DNA of 11,188 nt, taken from assembly GCA_002477955.1 (NCBI GenBank), contig DLLE01000038.1, forward strand, positions 3,063-14,250. The letters run 5' to 3'. This document shows, piece after piece, positions 1 to 5,653 of the stretch. How positions within the stretch are numbered: the first letter of the stretch is position 1; every line of letters starts with the position of its first letter. This stretch comes from Treponema sp. UBA7570. Lineage in GTDB: Bacteria > Spirochaetota > Spirochaetia > Treponematales > Treponemataceae. The position numbers were made by a program, and so were the translations under genes. The notes under the pieces are model-generated. The model saw only the letters and a list, made by a program, of their open reading frames with translations. It was not told where the DNA came from and searched no databases.

Positions 1-6
1 TGCTGA

Positions 7-252
7 CAAAATGCTTTTTCTGTTTTCGTCACGATGACGATTGCCGCATTTTTCAATATAGATTCCGGATCAAGTTCGGAATGACGAAAAAGGCAAGTCA
101 CGATGACGATTGTCGTTCAAACACTTTTTCTGTCTTCGTCATGGTGACGACTACCGCATTTTCAATATAGATTCCGAATCAAGTTCGGAATGACGAAAAA
201 GGCAAGTCACGGTGACGATTGCCGGCAAAGCACTTTTTCTTGATTCGTCACA
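7..252. repeat. Tandem intergenic repeat, two full ~110-bp copies plus a partial third
   Basis: Copy 1 runs 7-117, copy 2 runs 118-225, and the first ~27 bases of a third copy follow from 226. The two full copies are about nine-tenths identical by eye, with three single-base indels. Each copy holds a CGTCA-N3-TGACG palindrome (27-39 in copy 1). Each also holds an inverted repeat with arms ATTCCGAA and TTCGGAAT around TCAAG: 171-191 is perfect, and 62-82 has one mismatch. Each copy ends with a conserved GACGAAAAAGGCAAGTCAC stretch. Short open frames across it give low-complexity peptides containing HSELDSES, typical of spurious translations of this repeat type. It is non-coding. I infer that it belongs to a dispersed family, but only this locus can be seen here. 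Confidence 0.85.
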
Positions 253-411
253 GCGCTTGCCTGCGCGGCTTGCATTGCGGCAGGGATAGGAATGGCGCGG
301 AAGCGTTGTTTTGCGGCTGCTTTTCTTCTTGCTTTGCCCGCGCTGCAAAACAATGGAGCGAAGCGGAACCATGGATAGCCCGGCGACGCGGAGCGGCGGC
401 CGCCCGTTGTT
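245..411. other. GC-rich non-coding stretch downstream of the kinase-like gene
   Basis: This stretch is far richer in G and C than the surrounding genes and includes a NotI-type GCGGCCGC at 396-403. It lies between the tandem repeat and the stop codon of the minus-strand kinase-like gene. I see no ribosome binding site or recognisable product in the short open frames across it. It resembles in style two other GC-rich spacers in the window (7471-7547 and 11099-11188), with shared pieces such as AGCGCT...TGCCTGCG and GAGCG..AGCG. I infer a dispersed intergenic element. No clear intrinsic terminator for the kinase-like gene is visible in it, because no T-run follows the GC-rich hairpins on the minus strand. 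Confidence 0.5.
306..353. repeat. 12-bp-arm inverted repeat within the GC-rich stretch
   Basis: The arms are TTGTTTTGCGGC (306-317) and GCTGCAAAACAA (342-353). They pair at 11 of 12 positions, with a G-U possible at the twelfth in RNA. They enclose a 24-nt centre rich in T and C. No T-run follows on either strand, so it is not a classical terminator. It may be the folded core of the GC-rich intergenic element. Confidence 0.6.
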
Positions 412-1011
412 TTATTCGGAAAAGAGCAGTTTTGCCGCGTCTGTTATAATTTTTACCGCTCCTTCCACGCCAAATTTTTCAACATCAATCATTAAATTTC
501 TTCCGTGGCGGTCGCCCCTGTTTTTGCCAGTTATGTATTTGTAATATCTGTGGCGTTTTCTGTCGATTTTGGCAATCATTTTTTGCGCCTGTTTTTGTGT
601 TAAGCCGTATGCCTGAGAAATATGAGTTACGCGATAAGAAAGCGGCGCATAGACAAAAATGCTCAAGGTTGAATCTAAATTTTGCAAAAAATAGTCCGAA
701 CAGCGTCCTAGCATGACGCAGTTTTCTGAGCCTGCAATTTTTCGAATCACGCCGGCCTGCGCTTCAACCGCTTTTGGAGAATAAAACATTCCTGAAACTC
801 CATAGCCAAACTCTGTCTGAAAATTGTCCGTTATGCCGGGATGTTCCTTTTGAGCGAAAAATGTCAGTTTGTCTACTCCGCCCTCTTTTGCCGCAAGAGC
901 CACAAGCTCCTTGTCGTAAAACTTTACACCGAGAGCTGCCGCCACCTGACGTCCAATTTCGCGGGCATTGCAGCCAAATTCGCGGCCAATTGTAATTGTA
1001 AAGTGTTTCAT
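412..1011 (-). CDS. Cytidylate kinase-like family protein
   Basis: The 199-residue protein resembles the cytidylate kinase-like family (Cytidylate_kin2 type), P-loop NMP-kinase-fold proteins often annotated as cytidylate kinases without proof of substrate. Visible landmarks are a P-loop-like GREFGCNAREIG at residues 9-20, FYDKELVALAAKEGG at 31-45, LGRCSDY at 101-107 (family-typical GRC), an FVYAP strand at 119-123, and a basic lid around DRKRHRYYKYITGKNRGD (150-167) followed by DVEKFGVEGAV. The P-loop is unusual: the usual GSGG is GCNA here, so catalysis is not assured. The start is well supported by a GGAGG 7 nt upstream. The gene is the last in a minus-strand series but has its own promoter and a leader hairpin (see those entries). 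The family is confident; whether it phosphorylates CMP, another nucleotide or nothing cannot be told from sequence alone. Confidence 0.9.
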   Translation of the reverse strand: MKHFTITIGREFGCNAREIGRQVAAALGVKFYDKELVALAAKEGGVDKLTFFAQKEHPGITDNFQTEFGYGVSGMFYSPKAVEAQAGVIRKIAGSENCVMLGRCSDYFLQNLDSTLSIFVYAPLSYRVTHISQAYGLTQKQAQKMIAKIDRKRHRYYKYITGKNRGDRHGRNLMIDVEKFGVEGAVKIITDAAKLLFSE

Positions 1012-1018
1012 TTGTTTG

Positions 1019-1023
1019 CCTCC
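1019..1023 (-). promoter_or_regulatory. Shine-Dalgarno GGAGG of the kinase-like gene
   Basis: GGAGG on the minus strand lies 7 nt before the ATG at 1011 and fixes that start. It is unusual because only 3 nt separate it from the T-run of an intrinsic-terminator hairpin. Transcription termination and translation initiation signals are thus fused. Confidence 0.85.
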
Positions 1024-1025
1024 AG

Positions 1026-1062
1026 AAAAAAAAGACGCCGGACCAAAAAGCCTGGCGTCTTT
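1026..1062 (-). terminator. Intrinsic-terminator hairpin directly before the kinase-like gene
   Basis: Read on the minus strand, the 9-bp stem AAAGACGCC/GGCGTCTTT (plus-strand 1031-1039 with 1054-1062) is extended by two G-C pairs with a one-base bulge. It has a 9-nt loop and ends in an eight-base T-run (complement of 1026-1033). It could end transcripts from the lipoprotein gene, which stops at 1142. It also lies inside the leader of the kinase-like gene, downstream of that gene's predicted promoter, so it may act as an attenuator. No room remains for a promoter between the hairpin and the ATG. Confidence 0.8.
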
Positions 1063-1091
1063 GCAAAGTTTGTTTTCTATCTGACAAGGAA

Positions 1092-1120
1092 AATATAAAA
1101 GAATTTTGTTTTTCCGTCAA
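1092..1120 (-). promoter_or_regulatory. Sigma70-type promoter for the kinase-like gene
   Basis: On the minus strand a -35 box TTGACG (1115-1120) and a -10 box TATATT (1092-1097) are separated by exactly 17 bp. The predicted transcription start is near 1085, giving a leader of about 74 nt that contains the terminator hairpin and then the Shine-Dalgarno. Each box matches the consensus at five of six positions, one of the best promoters in the window. Confidence 0.65.
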
Positions 1121-1126
1121 CAAAAT
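1103..1126. promoter_or_regulatory. Inverted repeat over the -35 region, possible operator
   Basis: Perfect 8-bp arms ATTTTGTT (1103-1110) and AACAAAAT (1119-1126) flank an 8-bp centre. The repeat covers part of the spacer and the -35 box of the kinase-like gene's promoter, a position suited to a repressor site. It is AT-only apart from one G-C pair per arm, so chance or a weak upstream terminator remains possible. Confidence 0.4.
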
Positions 1127-1141
1127 CAGAAAACCGCAAAA

Positions 1142-3673
1142 TCAATCCGCTTCAAAAATCGTTTTTAAGCCGGCCTTGACTCTTATTTTTTTGCTATCAA
1201 TGTGGATTTTGCCCTTTTTCTTTTCGATTTTTTGAATTCCGAAATATTTATTTAAAAAACTTTCGTTTTTTGCCGTGATATAGAAATTTACATCACATTC
1301 AAAATCGGTTTTGTCTTTTTTAAGAGAGTACATTGCCTTTTTTTCAAAATTTTTGAGTTCAAGAATTACGTATTGGTCAACTTCGCCGGATTTTTTTTGC
1401 GTGCAAAGGACAAATCCCGGATAAAGCGGAAATTCTCTTATGCGCAGAAGTTTTCCTTCTCTTTTTTCCTGAACAATTTGGCCTTTGTATTCATCTTTTA
1501 CGCAAAGGCTGTCGAGATATTCTGAATAGTCGTTCTTGTATTCTTGTAAATTTTTGACAGTTTGATTTTTTTCCAGTTTTTCGAGAATTTTTGAATATTT
1601 TTCGGCGCGCTGAGCCGCAAGATTTATTACATGCGGATACAAAATGCTCATATATTCATAATTCAGGCCGTAACTGTCAGCGTTTGTGTTAAAAATGTCG
1701 CCTGAATGCATTGAGACTGTCTTTATTTTTGGAAAATCAATTTGGTTTAAGAAAGTAACGGACAAAACTAAATCCGCAAGGTTCCATTCCCAGCGGGATT
1801 TGTTTGTATTGTGGCGGTATCCGTTGTAAACTTTCATCTGTCCGCTCAAAAGTTTCGCATACTGTCTGTTGGATTCTGCAGCTTTTTTGAGGTTTTCGGT
1901 ATCCTGCGCAGTGTAGACGGCTTTTTCAAAAGCCATTTCCGGAAGATTGAATACCTGAAGGAACGGATTTTCGTACATATAAACAGCTTTTAAGGCGTCC
2001 GGATCGCCCGAAATTCCGCTTTTGTCCATAAAAATTTTAAATTCGTTTGCAGAAAGAAGACCTTTTGAGTTTTTCCAGTTTAATTCCAAATAATTTTCAG
2101 TTGCCGAGCTTTTTACACAAAAAGTTTTTCGGTTTATTCCGTCAAACATTTTTTTCAGGAGTTCTGTAAATTCTTCATGTTCGCAGTTTATGTCTTCTTT
2201 TGAAAAATCCGGCGTAACAAAAAAGTTCTTCGGAACTCCGTCTTTTCCGGGATCAAAGCGCGGCATATAAGTCCACATTTCTACGTCATAGAATTTTATT
2301 GACTTTGATTCCTGCCAACCGTCTTTTTTTATTGTTATCTTTAAATTAAAACCGCCTTCGTTTGCAAGCGTAAAATCTTCAACCTGAACGCTTAGATTTT
2401 CGAGATTTTTTCCGTTTTCAAAAACACTGCCCTTAAAAGCGTATTCGCAGGATTCTCCCCATTCCGATTTTCCGCCCAAATAATCCTGCTCTGTAAAAAA
2501 TAAATTGCACTTTGTAAAAGTCCATTCTGCGTCAAAAATCTGTTTTGAATAAAATCCTGTGTTGCCTTCAAAATCCAATCCTGCGACACGAAGCTCCCGC
2601 GCGGAATTTCCATGCCCGTTTTGATGAATCGAAATGAATTTTGTAAGGCGGGCTTTTCCCTCAAGCTTAATATCCGGCTGCTTACGCCAGTCTTCTGCTG
2701 GAAGTCCCCAGCTTTCAAAATTTGAGCGGTATTCATTTCCTTTATATTTTGACTTATAAGGCTCGTAAGTATATTTAAAAAACATTGGATCGCAGCCCAT
2801 AGTGTCAAAATCAATAAGCCTTGTGTACATTGAGCCTTTGTCGCCGATTATAAAATTTGTCGAAGCCGAATTGCTTAAATTTACGGCGATAAAACGTCCG
2901 TTTTTTGGAGTTAAAAAAGTTTTTGAAAGGTCGGCAGGAAGCCCTGAATCCGTAAAGCGAATCTCGTTTCCTTTTTCGGTCAAAAAATAGATTGTCTCAA
3001 GCCCCATTGTGCCAAAATGATGCTCGTTCTTAAAAATATCTTCATGCCAAAGTACATCTTTCCGTCTTGCTCCCATTGCCCAGGCCCGGTAATTGTTTAC
3101 AACAATTCCAGGTTTAAAAACCACACTCTCTGGCCACCCGTAAAGATAAACCCAAGTGAAAGGTTTTACGTAAAAAGGACTTGCAGCCTTTTTTCTGACT
3201 TCTTTTTCTGTGTAAGTTCTGTAAAGCCTGCCCTGCTCGTCAAAAACAAAGACGCAGTTTGAATCTCCCGAAATTTCTACGACTGACTGCGCGCCTTCTG
3301 GAAGTCCAGTTCCGCAATAAAGCTTCCATAAGCTCTCGTTTTTAGTTTTAAACAAGAGCTTTCCGTTGCGAATCATAAATTCGTAATTCTTTGTAAAAGT
3401 CTGTGTCCGCGTTTTTATAAAAATATGCTCAGGATAAGTTCCATTTATGCTCTGTTCGGAAGAATTGTCCTGCAAAAAAAGTGAATCTGGAGCGTTAAGA
3501 GAATTTTCGATGGATTTATAAAATTTGCCGTCGGCAGAAAGAGAGGCAAAAGTTGACTGAGGTGTCTGGCAGGAGGAAAAAAACAGCGATCCAAAAGTTC
3601 CTAAAACAACAGGAACAAAGGCATAATATAAATTTAAAAGTTTTTTTGATGAATTCTTGCAGTATTTTCTCAT
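1142..3673 (-). CDS. Large predicted lipoprotein of unknown function
   Basis: I do not recognise the family. From the ATG at 3673 the protein has 843 residues. It opens with a basic stretch (MRKYCKNSSKK), a hydrophobic segment, and LFFSSC, a relaxed spirochaete-type lipobox with the acylated Cys at residue 35. It is therefore likely a membrane-anchored extracytoplasmic protein. An in-frame ATG at 3706 would add 11 residues ahead of the signal; neither start has a clear Shine-Dalgarno, and I prefer 3673 because it gives a conventional signal peptide. The first third looks beta-rich, with phrases such as VFVFDEQGRLYRTY and IYFLTEKGNEIRFTDSGLP and the tripeptide GLP occurring three times, weakly suggestive of beta-propeller blades. 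The C-terminal third is more helical and very lysine-rich. It starts 66 nt after the stop of the second exporter gene with no terminator between, so it is probably co-transcribed with the exporter. It could be an exporter partner or simply an operon passenger. Confidence 0.85.
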   Translation of the reverse strand: MRKYCKNSSKKLLNLYYAFVPVVLGTFGSLFFSSCQTPQSTFASLSADGKFYKSIENSLNAPDSLFLQDNSSEQSINGTYPEHIFIKTRTQTFTKNYEFMIRNGKLLFKTKNESLWKLYCGTGLPEGAQSVVEISGDSNCVFVFDEQGRLYRTYTEKEVRKKAASPFYVKPFTWVYLYGWPESVVFKPGIVVNNYRAWAMGARRKDVLWHEDIFKNEHHFGTMGLETIYFLTEKGNEIRFTDSGLPADLSKTFLTPKNGRFIAVNLSNSASTNFIIGDKGSMYTRLIDFDTMGCDPMFFKYTYEPYKSKYKGNEYRSNFESWGLPAEDWRKQPDIKLEGKARLTKFISIHQNGHGNSARELRVAGLDFEGNTGFYSKQIFDAEWTFTKCNLFFTEQDYLGGKSEWGESCEYAFKGSVFENGKNLENLSVQVEDFTLANEGGFNLKITIKKDGWQESKSIKFYDVEMWTYMPRFDPGKDGVPKNFFVTPDFSKEDINCEHEEFTELLKKMFDGINRKTFCVKSSATENYLELNWKNSKGLLSANEFKIFMDKSGISGDPDALKAVYMYENPFLQVFNLPEMAFEKAVYTAQDTENLKKAAESNRQYAKLLSGQMKVYNGYRHNTNKSRWEWNLADLVLSVTFLNQIDFPKIKTVSMHSGDIFNTNADSYGLNYEYMSILYPHVINLAAQRAEKYSKILEKLEKNQTVKNLQEYKNDYSEYLDSLCVKDEYKGQIVQEKREGKLLRIREFPLYPGFVLCTQKKSGEVDQYVILELKNFEKKAMYSLKKDKTDFECDVNFYITAKNESFLNKYFGIQKIEKKKGKIHIDSKKIRVKAGLKTIFEAD

Positions 3674-3739
3674 AGGCACTGAGTTTAACATAAAAATACA
3701 CTGCATTAAAGCGTGACTTTTTTTGTTTTACAGAATTTT

Positions 3740-5632
3740 TTAATTCAACTCGAATGCCCCGGTATAAAGCTGATAATATCTTCCATGCTTTTGCAAAAGT
3801 TCATCGTGAGTTCCGTGTTCGATTATAGTTCCTTCTTCTAGGACAATTATGCAGTCTGCGTTGCGCACTGTCGAAAGCCTGTGCGCAATTACAAAGACAG
3901 TGCGCCCTTTCATAAGCTGATCCATGCCCCTTTCGATTAAGAATTCTGTGCGGGTATCAATTGAACTTGTCGCCTCATCAAGAATCAAGACCGGCGGATT
4001 TGCAACCGCAGCCCGGGCAATCGCAATCAGCTGACGCTGGCCCTGGCTTAAATTTGAGCCGTCGCCTTTTATAACAGTGTCAAATCCCTGCGGAAGGTGG
4101 CGGATAAATGAATCGGCATTTGCAAGCTTTACCGCGTCATAAACCTGGTTATCCGTTGCTTCAAGGTTTCCGTAGCGAATATTTTCGAGAACCGTGCCCG
4201 TAAAAAGGTGAATATCTTGCAGAACAACAGCAATGGAACGTCTTAAATCCTGCTTTTTTATGTCATTTAAAGGAATTCCGTCATAAGTAATAGAGCCAGA
4301 ACCTTCTTTTATGTCGTAAAACCGCGTCAAAAGGTTAGCAATAGTCGTTTTTCCAGAACCTGTCGAACCAACCAGAGCAATTTTTTGTCCTGGTTTTGCG
4401 TGCAGACTGATTCCATTTAAAACTCTTTTGCGTCCGTTGTAAGAAAAATTGACATCCTTAAAAACAACATCGCCGCAAAGAAGTTTTAATCTGTCGAGTT
4501 CCGGACAATGCCATGCCCATGTTCCTGTCTGCGCAAAACTCTGAACAAGAACTTTTTCGTCTTTTTTGAATTTTGCCTCATAAGCATTTACCAAAGAAAC
4601 AGTTCCATTGTCAGTTTCTGGCTTTTGATTGATTGCGGCAAAAATTCTTTCTGCTCCGGCAAGAGCGTTCAAGATTGAATTGAACTGCTGGCTCAACTGG
4701 CTGAGCGGACGGGAAAATTCTCGTGTTGACTGCAAAAAGCTTGCAATTGTTCCCAAATCCATGTAACCGGTAATTACGAGAACCGCGCCGAAAATAGAAA
4801 TCAAGGCATATTGAAAATGAGAAAGGTTGTTCATAATCGGACCAAGAATATTTGCATAAGTTGACGCCTGAGTTCCAGATTCGCATAGGGCTTCGTTCAG
4901 TTTAGAAAAATTTCTGTTTGCCTGTTCTTCCCGCGTAAAGATTTTTACAACGTTCTGGCCTTCAATCATTTCTTCTATGTAGCCGTTTATTTTGCCAATA
5001 TTTTCCTGCTGAACCCGATAAGCATTTGCGCTCTTTTTTCCGACCGTCGCGCTCAAAAGCATGATTCCTGCGACTGTCAAAACCATAACGGCAGTAAGCG
5101 GAATGCTTAAAAAAAGCATCATGCAAAAAATTCCAGCAACCTGAAAAATTCCCGTCAAAAGCTGAGGAATACTTTGGCTGAACATGTCGCGCAAAGTGTC
5201 AGTGTCGTTCGTATAAAGCGACATTAAAACTCCGTGCGTATGTGAATCATAATATCGCAGTGAAAGCTTAGATTGATGGCTAAAAAGTTCGCAACGGATT
5301 TTATAAAGAGTCGAAGTTGAAATTTTTAAAAGAAGCCTTTGTGTTAAAAAAGACGAAATTGCGCCGATCGCGTAAATTCCGGCTATTTTTATTATTAAAA
5401 CGGCAAATCCTGTCAAATCCGGATTTTGCTTTCCCATAAGAGGAAGAATATAATTATTTACGGCAGGTTTTAAAAGATATGCGCCCGCAACTTCTGCTCC
5501 TGCCGACAAAATTATGCAGAAAAAAAGAAGAGGCAGCAAAACTTTAAAAGTTTTCATGTAAGCAAGGAGCCGCAAAACTGTTTTTACTGTGTGATTGGGC
5601 TTTTGAGCGCCACGATTTTTTACAGATGACAT
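3740..5632 (-). CDS. ABC exporter half-transporter carrying the consensus ATP-site residues
   Basis: The 630-residue protein has six membrane spans in the first ~320 residues and a C-terminal nucleotide-binding domain. Its motifs are Walker A GSTGSGKT (422-429), Q-loop Gln472, signature LSQGQ (528-532, Q in place of the third-position G), Walker B VLILDEATSSID with catalytic Glu553, and switch His584 (AHRLSTV). Between the membrane domain and the NBD there is an insert of about 50 residues (337-386) containing TGTWAW. This matches the TM288/BmrD/LmrD-like partner of heterodimeric ABC exporters. Paired with the gene just upstream, it should supply Walker A, Walker B and His for the hydrolytic site and a variant signature for the degenerate site. 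A GGGGAG lies 10 nt before the ATG. Only 21 nt separate it from the upstream stop, so the two genes are surely co-transcribed. Substrate unknown: drugs, peptides and lipids are all possible. Confidence 0.95.
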   Translation of the reverse strand: MSSVKNRGAQKPNHTVKTVLRLLAYMKTFKVLLPLLFFCIILSAGAEVAGAYLLKPAVNNYILPLMGKQNPDLTGFAVLIIKIAGIYAIGAISSFLTQRLLLKISTSTLYKIRCELFSHQSKLSLRYYDSHTHGVLMSLYTNDTDTLRDMFSQSIPQLLTGIFQVAGIFCMMLFLSIPLTAVMVLTVAGIMLLSATVGKKSANAYRVQQENIGKINGYIEEMIEGQNVVKIFTREEQANRNFSKLNEALCESGTQASTYANILGPIMNNLSHFQYALISIFGAVLVITGYMDLGTIASFLQSTREFSRPLSQLSQQFNSILNALAGAERIFAAINQKPETDNGTVSLVNAYEAKFKKDEKVLVQSFAQTGTWAWHCPELDRLKLLCGDVVFKDVNFSYNGRKRVLNGISLHAKPGQKIALVGSTGSGKTTIANLLTRFYDIKEGSGSITYDGIPLNDIKKQDLRRSIAVVLQDIHLFTGTVLENIRYGNLEATDNQVYDAVKLANADSFIRHLPQGFDTVIKGDGSNLSQGQRQLIAIARAAVANPPVLILDEATSSIDTRTEFLIERGMDQLMKGRTVFVIAHRLSTVRNADCIIVLEEGTIIEHGTHDELLQKHGRYYQLYTGAFELN

Positions 5633-5642
5633 CTATGCTTTT

Positions 5643-5648
5643 CTCCCC
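5643..5648 (-). promoter_or_regulatory. Shine-Dalgarno GGGGAG between the exporter genes
   Basis: It lies in the 21-nt gap between the two exporter genes, 10 nt before the ATG at 5632. It supports that start and separate ribosome loading on the second gene of the pair. Confidence 0.7.
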
Positions 5649-5653
5649 GATTT

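Noticed and set aside
1..252. CRISPR array
   Set aside because: The repeated unit is ~110 bp with only two full copies and no unique spacers between short conserved repeats. No cas gene is near.
151..544. Short overlapping open frames on both strands across the left edge
   Set aside because: They translate the tandem repeat, the GC-rich island and the end of the kinase-like gene in the wrong frame. They have no ribosome binding site and no recognisable domain.
1103..1126. Terminator of the lipoprotein gene at the ATTTTGTT/AACAAAAT repeat
   Set aside because: The stem is almost all A-T and would be too weak. The GC-rich hairpin at 1026-1062 with its T-run is a far better terminator.
3674..3706. 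Start of the lipoprotein gene at 3706
   Set aside because: It would place 11 extra residues before the basic n-region of the signal peptide and has no better ribosome binding site. It is not fully excluded.
4487..4622. Insert between membrane domain and NBD of the 630-residue exporter half as a novel domain
   Set aside because: A linker of this kind with a TGTWAW-like motif is, as far as I know, common in this subgroup of heterodimeric exporters. It is an ordinary family feature.
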